A DNA stretch of 64,000 nt from Variovorax sp. OAS795 (GCF_040546685.1 NZ_JBEPOH010000001.1:1860001-1924000), one strand, 5' to 3'. Positions 9,918 to 18,783 are shown, counted from the stretch's first letter. Made by a program: numbers and translations. Notes: generated by a model from the sequence alone, not told the origin.

Positions 9918-9975
9918 GTTCGTCCGCACGCTTGCAGCGCGTTCGCCGGTCGACGAGGCGATAGGTCACAATCGC

Positions 9976-9996
9976 TAAAATCGTTCAGAACTAAAC
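9976..9996 (+). promoter_or_regulatory. Probable promoter and MarR-type operator of the SDR-marR-thioesterase operon
   Basis: A 14-base imperfect palindrome GTTCAGAACTAAAC (9983-9996) matches its own reverse complement at 10 of 14 positions, with the form GTTnAGnnCTnAAC. It lies 9 bases before the ATG at 10006 and just after a possible -10 box TAAAAT (9976-9981). No good -35 was seen. The size and symmetry suit a MarR dimer, and a MarR gene is the second gene of this operon, so autorepression relieved by an aromatic or CoA ligand is inferred. Confidence 0.55.
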
Positions 9997-10005
9997 ATTT
10001 CAGGT

Positions 10006-10782
10006 ATGTACGCAAATTCACTGACCGGCCGCCATGCCCTCGTCACCGGTGCCGCGCGCGGCATCGGCGCCGAGATTGCCCGCACCCTGGCCGCGGAGGG
10101 CGCCACGCTGACCTTGCTGGGGCGCGACGCCGATGCGCTCCGGCGCGTGGCCGGCACGCTCGCGGGCCAGGGCCACGGTGTTGCCGCTGCCGACGTGGCC
10201 GACGCGCAGGCGGTGCAGTCCGCCTTTGCGGCGGCCCGCGCCGAGCGCGGACCGGTCGCCATCCTCGTCAACAACGCCGGCGCGGCCGAGAGCGCGCCGT
10301 TTCTCAAGACCTCGGTCGAGCTCTGGCAGCGCATGCTGTCGGTGAACCTGACCGGCAGCTTTCTGTGCGCGCAGGCGGCGCTGCCGGACATGCTCGAAGG
10401 CGGCTGGGGCCGCATCGTCAACATCGCCAGCACCGCGGGCCAGAAAGGCTATGCCTATGTGGCGGCCTATTCGGCGGCCAAGCAAGGCGTCATCGGGCTC
10501 ACGCGCTCGCTCGCGCTCGAAGTGGCGCGCAAGGGCATCACGGTGAACGCGGTGTGCCCCGGCTATACCGACACCGACATCCTGCGCGCGAGCGTGGCCA
10601 ATGTGGTGGGCAAGACGGGGCGCAGCGAGGCTGATGCGCTGGCCGAGTTCTCCAGCGTCAATCCGCAGCGCCGCATCGTGCAGCCGGCCGAGGTGGCCGA
10701 TGCGGTGCGCTGGCTCTGCGGCGATGGTGCGGCGTCGGTGACCGGGCAATCCGTCTCGGTGTCGGGCGGGGAGGTGATGTGA
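10006..10782 (+). CDS. Short-chain dehydrogenase/reductase (SDR family)
   Basis: A 258-residue classical SDR. It has the NAD(P)-binding GAARGIG, the structural NNAG, and the catalytic triad in NIAST and YSAAK (Ser at Tyr-13). The C-terminal SVSGGEVM is typical of 3-hydroxyacyl or cis-diol dehydrogenases and FabG-like enzymes. It opens a three-gene operon with marR and a thioesterase. A role in oxidising or re-aromatising an aromatic or cyclic CoA intermediate is an inference from context; the substrate is unknown. A MarR-like palindrome lies immediately upstream. Confidence 0.9.
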   Translation: MYANSLTGRHALVTGAARGIGAEIARTLAAEGATLTLLGRDADALRRVAGTLAGQGHGVAAADVADAQAVQSAFAAARAERGPVAILVNNAGAAESAPFLKTSVELWQRMLSVNLTGSFLCAQAALPDMLEGGWGRIVNIASTAGQKGYAYVAAYSAAKQGVIGLTRSLALEVARKGITVNAVCPGYTDTDILRASVANVVGKTGRSEADALAEFSSVNPQRRIVQPAEVADAVRWLCGDGAASVTGQSVSVSGGEVM

Positions 10783-11309
10783 TGCGCAACGACGCCTCGC
10801 ACGCCGCGCTCAGCGACGCCGAAGAACTCGGCCACGAGGCCCGCGCCGGCCGCGAAGACCACGCCATGCTCCGCCTCTGGCTGCGCATGCTTGCCAGCAC
10901 CACGCAGATCGAAGCCGAGATCCGGCGCCGGCTGCGCGAGCGCTTCGGCATCTCGCTCGCGCGCTTCGACTACATGGCCCAGCTCTACCGCTATGAAGAA
11001 GGCCTCAAGATGCGCGTGCTGTCGCGCTACCTGATGGTGACCGGCGGCAACGTCACCGGCTTGACGGACGAGCTTGAGCGCGACGGCCTGGTGGCGCGCG
11101 CACACAGCCCCGACGACCGGCGCTCGTGGATCGTGAGCCTCACGCCCAAGGGCCGCGCAAGCTTCGAGACCATGGCCAAGGAACATGAGCAATGGATCCT
11201 CGAGATGTTCTCGGGCCTGGACATGAAGATCGTCAAGCAGATGCACACGCAGCTCGGCCAGCTGCGCGTGCACGTGATGCGCGGCGAGCCTTCGGGCGAG
11301 GAGGGCTGA
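10782..11309 (+). CDS. MarR family transcriptional regulator
   Basis: A 175-residue winged-helix regulator. The recognition region is around MRVLSRYLMVTGGNVTGLTDELERDGLV and the wing is HSPDDRRSWIVSLTPKG, as in MarR proteins. The ATG at 10782 overlaps the last base of the SDR stop codon; a GTG three bases earlier is an alternative. MarR members in aromatic degradation clusters usually repress their own operon until a substrate or its CoA ester binds. The palindrome at 9983-9996 is the obvious target. Confidence 0.92.
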   Translation: MRNDASHAALSDAEELGHEARAGREDHAMLRLWLRMLASTTQIEAEIRRRLRERFGISLARFDYMAQLYRYEEGLKMRVLSRYLMVTGGNVTGLTDELERDGLVARAHSPDDRRSWIVSLTPKGRASFETMAKEHEQWILEMFSGLDMKIVKQMHTQLGQLRVHVMRGEPSGEEG

Positions 11310-11311
11310 AC

Positions 11312-11776
11312 ATGACGGGTCCGGCAGCGCAGCCGCAACAAGCCTCGGGCGCCGAGTTCCAGCGCCCGCGGATGATCCGCTTTTCCGATTGCGACCCCGC
11401 CGGCATCGTCTTCTATCCGCAGTACTTCGTCATGCTCAACGGCCTGGTGGAAGACTGGGTGAGCGAAGGGCTGGGCATCGACTACCACGCGTTCATCAGC
11501 GAGCGGCGCATCGGCTTGCCGACGGTGCGGCTCGAGGCCGACTTTCGCGCCGTGAGCCGCATGGGCGACCGCGTCGTGCTCGGCCTGGCCGTGGAGCGGC
11601 TGGGCTCGCGCTCCATGACGCTCGCGCTGCGCTGCTTCGATGCGGCCAGCGGCGAACTGCGCATGCAGGTGAAGCAGGTGCTCGTGACCACTTCGCTGGA
11701 GAGCCATCGCGCCGTCGAGATTCCGCAGGATATGCGTGCGGCCATGCTGCGCGGTGCCGCTCCGTTGCGCGCTTGA
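11312..11776 (+). CDS. Acyl-CoA thioesterase, 4-hydroxybenzoyl-CoA thioesterase type (hotdog fold)
   Basis: A 154-residue hotdog-fold protein with the 4HBT signature RFSDCDPAGIVFYPQYF, in which the aspartate is the usual catalytic residue. It would hydrolyse an aryl- or acyl-CoA, releasing CoA, as the product step or as a safety valve that prevents CoA depletion. It is the last gene of the SDR-marR operon, two bases after marR. Its 3' end faces the convergent tssJ gene 32 bases away, with no obvious terminator between. Confidence 0.88.
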   Translation: MTGPAAQPQQASGAEFQRPRMIRFSDCDPAGIVFYPQYFVMLNGLVEDWVSEGLGIDYHAFISERRIGLPTVRLEADFRAVSRMGDRVVLGLAVERLGSRSMTLALRCFDAASGELRMQVKQVLVTTSLESHRAVEIPQDMRAAMLRGAAPLRA

Positions 11777-11808
11777 GGACAAGCGGACCCAGAACGGTTC
11801 ATGCGAGG

Positions 11809-12642
11809 TCACGGCGGCATTGGGGGGTTTTCAATTCCTCTAATCGAGCCTTTTCCAAGGTCTCCCAATGCAGGTTTGCTCGGCAATTGTGTGCCGCTGC
11901 TCTCCGGATTGAGTGACCCGCGGAGCGGATGCTTCTTGCCGTCTGAAGGGTTTTGGTCCAACCCCTTTGCCGACTCATTCGCGTATTGAACGGGCCTTTG
12001 CCCCGCCTCTTCATCAGTCAACAAGATGGCGTTGGATTGAAGGCCGACTTTGAGCTTCGCCTTGTTAGCCGGAATCACCACCCGATACCAGCTCGATTCG
12101 GGCGCAGCGGGCAGCTTATGAATGACCCGCCACACTGCGTTCGGTAGATCTCGATAGCCCGCGAAAAAACCGATGGCAGTGGTTTCAGGATTCGACTTTC
12201 GCCGGATCTCGCGTTTTTCTCCTGGGCGGATCACGAATTGGTCGACTGCAAGCAAGTCAGCACCGAGAGCCGCTTTGTCTGAATTCTGAAGAGCGAAGAA
12301 ATCGGCATCCTGAAAAGCGACGTCGGATTTCAGTTCGTAGACCCGAAGCAGCATGGGGGCGCCCCGACCTTTCAGATCCAGATTCAAGTCGCGATTGGCC
12401 TCGATTGAGATCTCCAGGCGTGCTTGCTCCTTCTGTGGGGGGGAGTTGCCTGCTGACAAGCTGCCACAAGCTGCCAAGACCAATGGCGACAAGAGGGCGA
12501 GAACTGTTTTGCTTGCATCCCGATTGAACGAGGCGACACGTTTTTTTGCTCGTGAGCTTGCGGCCGCCGAGTTGAAAGGGGCTTCTCGTCGGCTGGTTGG
12601 CTCGTGGCAAAAGTTCGACTCACTTGCATGGGTGTTCGGCAT
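11809..12642 (-). CDS. tssJ: Type VI secretion outer-membrane lipoprotein TssJ
   Basis: A 277-residue protein containing a TssJ domain (about residues 70-200: MLLRVYELKSDVAFQDADFFAL and VIRPGEKREI are typical). The lipobox LVLAAC puts the lipidated cysteine near residue 59. TssJ anchors the TssLM membrane complex to the outer membrane. The ATG at 12642 has a CAGGGA ribosome binding site, but this leaves an unusually long, arginine-rich 45-residue region before the hydrophobic core; no later ATG, GTG or TTG exists in frame. The C-terminus also runs about 75 residues past the usual end as a Pro/Ser/Gly-rich tail. It is divergent from the rest of the locus. Confidence 0.85.
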   Translation of the reverse strand: MPNTHASESNFCHEPTSRREAPFNSAAASSRAKKRVASFNRDASKTVLALLSPLVLAACGSLSAGNSPPQKEQARLEISIEANRDLNLDLKGRGAPMLLRVYELKSDVAFQDADFFALQNSDKAALGADLLAVDQFVIRPGEKREIRRKSNPETTAIGFFAGYRDLPNAVWRVIHKLPAAPESSWYRVVIPANKAKLKVGLQSNAILLTDEEAGQRPVQYANESAKGLDQNPSDGKKHPLRGSLNPESSGTQLPSKPALGDLGKGSIRGIENPPMPP

Positions 12643-13104
12643 GGATTCCCTGATGTTTGGTGCTGCTCGAAGATTCAATTACAACACCAACTTTCAGGTT
12701 GTCTGACTGAAAAAACACGACACTAAGCTGAAGTGTTTTCGGGTGCGAATGTGTCTTGATATTTGACAAAGATCAATTCAATTAGCCAACGTAAATTAGA
12801 ATTATTTTGAGGATTGTCAGCCATTGTTAGATCAAAGTAATACTTTGGATTTCTTGGGCGAGCGACTCACGGAGAGAAGTCACGATTTAAAATCAAATAT
12901 TGAAAATTGGGATGCGGGCCGTCGCTTTTGTTATTGACGGTGAAGCAGAATGCCGAGCAACTAAATGGCGGACAGGGAGTTCTCTAATGGCTTGCGGCAG
13001 ACTTTCCATGACAACAGGTGCGATGTCACCGTGTGAGCCACGCGTTCCGGGAGGTAGTTGGGGGCGCCACAACCCGTCACAAATGTGCGATCTGGTTGGG
13101 TGAG
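12643..13104. promoter_or_regulatory. AT-rich divergent promoter region between tssJ and tssH with FNR/ANR-like site
   Basis: This gap of 462 bases is much richer in A+T than the rest of the window, especially 12700-12910. TTGAC-AAAG-ATCAA at 12763-12776 matches the FNR/ANR consensus TTGAT-N4-ATCAA at 9 of 10 fixed positions. On the plus strand a -10-like TAGAAT lies at 12797-12802, placing the site near -40 from a start around 12809, as in class II FNR-activated promoters. That would give tssH a leader of roughly 295 bases. Short open frames here look non-coding. On the minus strand no convincing tssJ -10 box was found. Confidence 0.5.
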
Positions 13105-15819
13105 GTGGCCATCGCTCGAAGAGTCTTGTTCGGCAAGCTCAACCCCACACTTTTTCGCGCCGCCGAGTCGGCAACTGCATTCGCAAAGCTGCGCGGTAAT
13201 CCATACGTCGAGCTCACGCACTGGATTCATCAGCTTTGGCAGCTTAGCGACAGCGATTTCCACCGGATCTGCCGCTACTACCAAATCGAAGCGCAGGCCA
13301 TGGAACGGGATCTGGCCCTGGCGCTGTCGGCACTGCCTGCAGGCGCCACTTCGTTGAGTGATTTCTCGCATCACATCGCGTCAGCAGTCGAGCGGGCATG
13401 GATTCTCTCCAGCCTGGAGTTTGGCGACAACCACATTCGCGGTGCGTGGTTGCTGACAGCTTTGGCGCAAACGCCTGAGCTGCGCGCGGTCTTGATCGGC
13501 ATATCGCCGCAGTTCCGAAAAATCCCCGCCGATCAGGCGTCGGATGCACTGGCCGCCGTCATTGCAGGATCGCCTGAAGAACGCGAGGGGCCTTATGAGG
13601 GGGCGGGCTTGGGTGCCGCCGTGCCGGGCGAGGCGAGCGGTGCAGTCTCGGACGCGTCGCAAGAGGGGTCAGCGCTCACCAAGTACTGCGTCGATCTGAC
13701 CGAACGTGCCCGTTCGGGAAAGATTGACCCGGTGATTGGTCGCGCGTACGAGATTCGCACGATGGTCGACATCTTGCTGCGGCGCCGTCAGAACAATCCA
13801 CTGCTCACCGGTGAAGCTGGCGTGGGCAAGACGGCGGTGGTGGAGGGCCTTGCGCTGGCCATTGCGGCCAGCGAGGTGCCCCCGGCGCTGCGCAAAGTTC
13901 GACTTTTGAGCCTGGACGTAGGGGCCCTGTTGGCGGGGGCGAGCATGCGCGGCGAATTCGAAGCGCGGCTCAAAAGTTTGCTGACCGAGGCGGAGCAATC
14001 GCCCGAGCCGATCATCCTCTTCGTGGACGAGGTCCACGCGCTGGTCGGGGCAGGCGGACAGGCCGGCACCGGCGATGCCGCCAATCTGCTCAAGCCTGCA
14101 TTGGCGCGCGGCACGCTGCGTACTGTGGGCGCCACCACCTGGACAGAATACAAGCGCCACATCGAAAAGGATCCGGCACTCACGCGGCGTTTTCAAGTGC
14201 TGCAGGTCATGGAGCCGGAAGAAGCTTCGGCGGTGGAAATGGTGCGGGGGTTGGTGCCGACCTTCATGCGGCATCACGGGGTTGCGGTGCTGGACGAAGC
14301 AGTGCGGGCAGCCGTCGTTCTGTCGCACCGGTACATTCCCAGCCGCCAACTTCCTGACAAGGCCATCAGCCTGTTGGACACCGCATGCGCCCGCGTGGCG
14401 ATGTCATTGCATACGCCGCCCCTTGCCGTTGAAAACCTACGCCAGCGCTTGGCGGGCCTGCTGACCGAGCTGGAACTTCTGGCGCAGGAGGGCGTGGTCG
14501 CCCATGGGGCCTCGGAGCGTTCGGAGCGTGTTGCCGCTGCCGCAGCGCGAATGGACCAGACGCGCGCCGATCTCGAAATCCAGGAGGCCCGATGGCAGGA
14601 CGAGCTCTCGCTGGTCCAGCAAATACTGGTGCAGCGGGTGCTCGAAAACGACGGTGCGATCAAAAATCAAGAACGCAACCCCAGCCCTGCTCCCTCGGCT
14701 GAACTGGCGGCGCTTGAAGCGGCGCTGATCGAGCGCCAGCAGGATCATCCATTGATCTTTCCGCAGGTGGACGAGGCGGTCGTCGCTTCCATCATCGCGG
14801 ACTGGACCGGCGTGCCGGTAGGACGCATGGTCAGGGACGAGGTCGCGGCGGTTTTCGAGCTTCACGCCACGCTCGACCGCCGTGTGATCGGGCAGGGAAC
14901 TGCGTTGGCAGCCATTGCCGAGCGCGTGCAGACGGCACGTGCGCGTCTCACCGATCCCGGCAAGCCGGTTGGGGTTTTTCTGTTGGTTGGGCCCTCAGGG
15001 GTCGGCAAGACGGAGACCGCACTCGCCTTGGCCGAAGCGATGTATGGCGGCGAGCAGAACCTGATCACCATCAACATGAGCGAGTTTCAGGAGGCGCACA
15101 CCGTATCCACGCTCAAGGGATCCCCGCCCGGGTATGTCGGTTACGGAGAGGGCGGCGTGCTAACCGAGGCCGTGCGCCGCAAGCCCTATAGCGTGATCCT
15201 GCTCGATGAGGTCGAGAAGGCGCATCCCGATGTGCATGAAATCTTCTACCAAGTCTTCGACAAAGGCTGGATGGAAGACGGTGAAGGACGCCGCATCGAT
15301 TTTCGCAATAGCACGATTCTCCTGACCAGCAACACGGGCTCGGAGTTGATTGCGAACCTTTGCGAGGATCCGGCCTTGATTCCCGATACCGCGGGCTTGC
15401 GCGAGGCGTTGCAGCCATTGTTGCGCAAAGTGTTCCCCGCGGCTTTCATTGGCCGGCTCTCGGTCGTTCCGTACCTGCCCTTGGAAGAGGCCGCGCTCGC
15501 GCAGATCGTTGCCCTTCATCTGGGGCGTGTGGTGGCGCGCATGAGAGAGCAGCACGGCATCGCATTGACCTGCACACCCGCTTTGGCGGCGCACATCATC
15601 GCCCAATGCGGCACCCACGAAACCGGTGCCCGCCGCCTGATCGGGTTCATCGAGCAGCGATTGCTCCCTGTGCTTGCGCGCCACTGGCTGGAAGCCCTGC
15701 AAGGCAAGCGCCAGATCGTCCGGATCAATGCGGATGCAGGGGATACCGCATCCGAGCACGGCTCGCTCCAGGCTTCCGAGGGAGGAGATGCCATCGCCTG
15801 TCAGATCGAATACGCATGA
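13105..15819 (+). CDS. tssH: Type VI secretion ATPase TssH (ClpV)
   Basis: A 904-residue Hsp100/Clp ATPase that disassembles the contracted TssBC sheath. The N-terminal domain (LFGKLNPTLFRAAESATAF, KLRGNPYVELTHW) is the ClpV type that recognises TssC. First AAA domain: Walker A GEAGVGKTAVVEG near 234 and Walker B ILFVDEVHAL. Second AAA domain: Walker A GPSGVGKTETALALAEA near 628, and VILLDEVEKAHPDVHE. The GTG at 13105 is preferred because homologues begin within a few residues of ARRVLFGKLNP; the upstream in-frame extension is not family-like. Confidence 0.94.
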   Translation: MAIARRVLFGKLNPTLFRAAESATAFAKLRGNPYVELTHWIHQLWQLSDSDFHRICRYYQIEAQAMERDLALALSALPAGATSLSDFSHHIASAVERAWILSSLEFGDNHIRGAWLLTALAQTPELRAVLIGISPQFRKIPADQASDALAAVIAGSPEEREGPYEGAGLGAAVPGEASGAVSDASQEGSALTKYCVDLTERARSGKIDPVIGRAYEIRTMVDILLRRRQNNPLLTGEAGVGKTAVVEGLALAIAASEVPPALRKVRLLSLDVGALLAGASMRGEFEARLKSLLTEAEQSPEPIILFVDEVHALVGAGGQAGTGDAANLLKPALARGTLRTVGATTWTEYKRHIEKDPALTRRFQVLQVMEPEEASAVEMVRGLVPTFMRHHGVAVLDEAVRAAVVLSHRYIPSRQLPDKAISLLDTACARVAMSLHTPPLAVENLRQRLAGLLTELELLAQEGVVAHGASERSERVAAAAARMDQTRADLEIQEARWQDELSLVQQILVQRVLENDGAIKNQERNPSPAPSAELAALEAALIERQQDHPLIFPQVDEAVVASIIADWTGVPVGRMVRDEVAAVFELHATLDRRVIGQGTALAAIAERVQTARARLTDPGKPVGVFLLVGPSGVGKTETALALAEAMYGGEQNLITINMSEFQEAHTVSTLKGSPPGYVGYGEGGVLTEAVRRKPYSVILLDEVEKAHPDVHEIFYQVFDKGWMEDGEGRRIDFRNSTILLTSNTGSELIANLCEDPALIPDTAGLREALQPLLRKVFPAAFIGRLSVVPYLPLEEAALAQIVALHLGRVVARMREQHGIALTCTPALAAHIIAQCGTHETGARRLIGFIEQRLLPVLARHWLEALQGKRQIVRINADAGDTASEHGSLQASEGGDAIACQIEYA

Positions 15820-15963
15820 CCTCCTGTGATCTGCCGGCTGACCGGCGCTACCGCCGTTCTCCGCACGGGCGCGAGTGCTGTCCGTCGCCGCCGCTGGATT
15901 GAAGCGGCATTTTTTACTTTCGGTTCTCGTCATCCACTTTCTTGCCATCCAGTTGGGACTTCC

Positions 15964-16500
15964 ATGATCAACAACAGCAGCCAAAAATTCATCGCCCGCA
16001 ACCGGGCACCCCGCGTGCAGATCGAGTACGACGTGGAGATCTACGGCTCGGAGAAAAAGATAGAGCTTCCCTTCGTGATGGGCGTGCTGGCGGACCTGTC
16101 GGGAAAGCCGGTTCAGTCCTTGCCCTCGGTCAGCGAACGCAAGTTTCTCGACCTCGATATCGACAACTTCGACGAGCGCATGAAGGCGATCCAGCCGCGC
16201 GTGGCTTTCGCCGTGCCGAACACGCTTTCAGGTGAGGGCCAGCTGATGGTCGACATCACGTTCGAAAGCATCGACGACTTCTCGCCGGCCGCCGTGGCTC
16301 GCAAGGTCGAGCCGCTGCAGCGCCTGCTGGAGGCGCGCACGCAACTGTCCAACCTTCAAACCTATATGGACGGAAAGGCCGGCGCCGAAAGCCTCATCAA
16401 CAAGCTCATGCAGGACCCTGCGCTGATGAAGTCGCTGGCCGCGGCGCCGAAGCCGGAGTCTGTCGCGGACAAGGATGGCTCAGAAGCAGCTGCGGCATGA
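15964..16500 (+). CDS. tssB: Type VI secretion contractile sheath small subunit TssB (VipA)
   Basis: A 178-residue sheath protein. Typical motifs are NRAPRVQIEYDVEIYGSEKK, LPFVMGVLADLSG and ERKFLDLDIDNFDERMKAI. TssB and TssC co-assemble into the contractile sheath around the Hcp tube in the cytoplasm. The ATG at 15964 fits family starts. A 144-base gap separates it from tssH, and it is followed 43 bases later by tssC. Confidence 0.95.
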   Translation: MINNSSQKFIARNRAPRVQIEYDVEIYGSEKKIELPFVMGVLADLSGKPVQSLPSVSERKFLDLDIDNFDERMKAIQPRVAFAVPNTLSGEGQLMVDITFESIDDFSPAAVARKVEPLQRLLEARTQLSNLQTYMDGKAGAESLINKLMQDPALMKSLAAAPKPESVADKDGSEAAAA

Positions 16501-16543
16501 CCTCAGGGTCGATTGCTCCTCAAATCAAAGGGAAGGAATACTC

Positions 16544-18040
16544 ATGAGATCAAACACCAAACAGGCCGCATCCGTTTCGACGCAAATTGCGGACGCTTCG
16601 GACTTTTCCTTGTTGCTCGACAAGGAGTTCAAGCCCAAGACTGAAGAAGCCCGCGGTGCTGTGGAAGCCGCCGTTCGCACGCTGGCCGAGCAGGCACTGG
16701 TCAACGCCTCCACCATGACAGACGATGCCTACAGCAGCATCGAAGCCATCATTGCCGAGATTGATCGCAAGCTCTCGGAGCAGATCAACCTCGTGCTGCA
16801 CAAGGAAGAGTTCCAGAAGCTCGAATCTGCCTGGCGCGGCATGCATCACCTGGTGTCCAACACGGAGACCGACGAGAAGCTCAAGATCCGCTTCATGGAC
16901 GTATCCAAGGACGAGTTGCGCCGCACGATGCGCCGCCACAAAGGCATCGCCTGGGACCAGAGCCCGGTGTTCAAGCGCATCTACGAAGAAGAGTACGGCC
17001 AGCTGGGCGGAGAACCCTACGGTTGCCTCGTCGCCGACTACTACTTCGATCACACGCCCGCCGACGTCGAATTGCTGGGCGCGATCGCCAAGATCTCGGC
17101 AGCCTCGCACGCTCCTTTCATCGCCGGTTCGGCCCCGTCGCTGCTGGGCATGGAGTCGTGGCAGGAACTGGCCAATCCACGCGACCTTGCAAAGATCACA
17201 TCGAACCTCGAGCACGCCCCCTGGAATTCGCTGCGTGACACCGAAGACTCGCGTTACGTGGGCCTTGCCATGCCGCGCTTCCTCGCGCGCCTGCCCTATG
17301 GCGTGAAGACCAACCCTGTCGACGAGTTCGATTTCGAAGAAGAAACCGACGGCGCCGATCACAAGAACTACGTATGGAACAACGCGGCCTACGCAATGGC
17401 CGTCAACATCAACCGCAGCTTCAAGCTCTACGGCTGGTGCACGATGATCCGTGGCGTGGAGTCGGGCGGCACGGTGGAGAACCTGCCTTGCCATACCTTC
17501 CCCACCGATGACGGCGGCTTCGACATGAAGTGCCCGACCGAGATCGCAATCTCGGATCGCCGTGAAGCCGAACTCGCCAAGGCGGGCTTGATTCCGCTGG
17601 TGCATCGAAAGAACACCGACCACGCCGCCTTCATTGGCGCGCAGTCGATGCAAAAGCCGCAGGAGTACATGGACCTCGACGCGACAGCCAACGCCAACTT
17701 GTCGGCGCGGCTGCCGTATCTCTTCGCTAGCACCCGTTTTGCGCACTACCTCAAGTGCATCGTGCGCGACAAGATCGGCACGTTCAAGGAGCGCGACGAC
17801 ATGCAGCGTTGGCTCAACGAATGGATCATGCATTACGTCGATGCCGACCCCACCAACTCGTCGCAGGATACCAAGGCACGTCGTCCGCTGGCCGCCGCGG
17901 AAGTGGTGGTCGAAGACATCGAAGGCAATCCCGGCTTCTATAGCGCGAAGTTCTTCCTTCGTCCGCACTTCCAACTCGAAGGCCTCACGGTTTCATTGCG
18001 GTTGGTGGCCAAGCTGCCATCGCTGAAGGAAGCCGCCTGA
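16544..18040 (+). CDS. tssC: Type VI secretion contractile sheath large subunit TssC (VipB)
   Basis: A 498-residue sheath protein with the hallmark FRPHFQL-type end (FFLRPHFQLEGLTVSLRLVAKLP) and the central LGMESWQELANPRDLAKI and RFLARLPYG segments. Length is normal for the family. A strong AAGGGAAGGA ribosome binding site precedes the ATG at 16544. It partners TssB and carries the ClpV-binding N-terminal region that is exposed after contraction. Confidence 0.96.
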   Translation: MRSNTKQAASVSTQIADASDFSLLLDKEFKPKTEEARGAVEAAVRTLAEQALVNASTMTDDAYSSIEAIIAEIDRKLSEQINLVLHKEEFQKLESAWRGMHHLVSNTETDEKLKIRFMDVSKDELRRTMRRHKGIAWDQSPVFKRIYEEEYGQLGGEPYGCLVADYYFDHTPADVELLGAIAKISAASHAPFIAGSAPSLLGMESWQELANPRDLAKITSNLEHAPWNSLRDTEDSRYVGLAMPRFLARLPYGVKTNPVDEFDFEEETDGADHKNYVWNNAAYAMAVNINRSFKLYGWCTMIRGVESGGTVENLPCHTFPTDDGGFDMKCPTEIAISDRREAELAKAGLIPLVHRKNTDHAAFIGAQSMQKPQEYMDLDATANANLSARLPYLFASTRFAHYLKCIVRDKIGTFKERDDMQRWLNEWIMHYVDADPTNSSQDTKARRPLAAAEVVVEDIEGNPGFYSAKFFLRPHFQLEGLTVSLRLVAKLPSLKEAA

Positions 18041-18169
18041 TACGAGGTCGCCCAATGCAGGTTTGGCCGAAGTGGCACTCAGACGCCGCTCGGCACAGCG
18101 TTTTTGGATGCAACGGCGTCCCAACGTCAACTTGGCCGACAGGTTTTTTCAACGCAAGGGAGTTTTTAT
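18041..18169 (+). promoter_or_regulatory. Spacer upstream of hcp with possible leader elements
   Basis: The 129 bases between tssC and hcp contain a 21-base sequence (18045-18065) that recurs with one mismatch inside the tssJ coding region (11858-11878). The octamer TTGGCCGA also occurs twice here, near 18063 and 18133, and a T-rich stretch and AAGGGAG ribosome binding site precede hcp. No clear promoter was identified, although hcp usually needs higher expression than its neighbours. Confidence 0.3.
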
Positions 18170-18655
18170 ATGTCTCAGGATATCTTTCTCAAGATCAACG
18201 GAATCGAAGGCGAGTCGCTCGACTCGGCGCACAAGAACGAGATCGAGGTGCTGGCCTTCAATTGGCGCGCGCTGCAAGAGTCGACCATGCACGCGGGCTC
18301 TGGCGGCGGCGCCGGCAAGGCGACTGTGGAGGATCTGGAGTTCGAACATTTCGTCGATCGCGCCAGCCCCAACTTGATGAAGTATTGCCTTACCGGAAAG
18401 CACGTGCAGGAAGCCAAGCTCACGGTGCGCAAGGCCGGCGGCAACCCGCTGGAGTACCTCAAGTTCACGTTCACCGACGTCATCATCACGAGCATCCAGC
18501 CCTTCGGTTCCAACTCGGATGAACTGCGAGTCAAGGAACGCGTGCGCCTGTCGTTCTCTAAGATCAAGCAGGAATACGCCGTGCAGAACGCACAGGGTGG
18601 AAGCGGCGGTGCCGTCACCGCGGGCTACGACATCAAGGGCAACAAGGAGTCCTGA
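18170..18655 (+). CDS. hcp: Type VI secretion tube protein Hcp (TssD)
   Basis: A 161-residue Hcp. Typical segments are MSQDIFLKINGIEGES, VEDLEFEHFVDRASPNLMKY, GKHVQEAKLTVRKAGG and EYLKFTFTDVIITSI. It forms stacked hexameric rings that make the inner tube and may carry small effectors. The ATG at 18170 is preceded by AAGGGAG. Placement after tssBC is normal. Confidence 0.96.
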   Translation: MSQDIFLKINGIEGESLDSAHKNEIEVLAFNWRALQESTMHAGSGGGAGKATVEDLEFEHFVDRASPNLMKYCLTGKHVQEAKLTVRKAGGNPLEYLKFTFTDVIITSIQPFGSNSDELRVKERVRLSFSKIKQEYAVQNAQGGSGGAVTAGYDIKGNKES

Positions 18656-18783
18656 TCTGTGAGGCTCTCATGAGCCTCTTCCGGGCATTGAAGCCGGGCC
18701 TCGATGCGCAGACGGCTGCATTCGAGGTCTGGCGCGCTTGCCAAGCGTCTTTCCTTTCCACTTATTCAGCGGCGGTTTCATAC

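Noticed and set aside
12900..13103. 67-residue frame in the tssJ-tssH gap
   Set aside because: No ribosome binding site and no recognisable features; the base composition looks like promoter DNA.
13018..13104. Upstream extension of TssH from position 13018
   Set aside because: The 29 extra residues are not like ClpV N-termini; the GTG at 13105 brings the protein to the usual start.
18069..18090. Sigma-54 promoter before hcp (TGGCAC at 18073)
   Set aside because: The -12 element TTGC is absent at the required spacing; only the -24 half is present.
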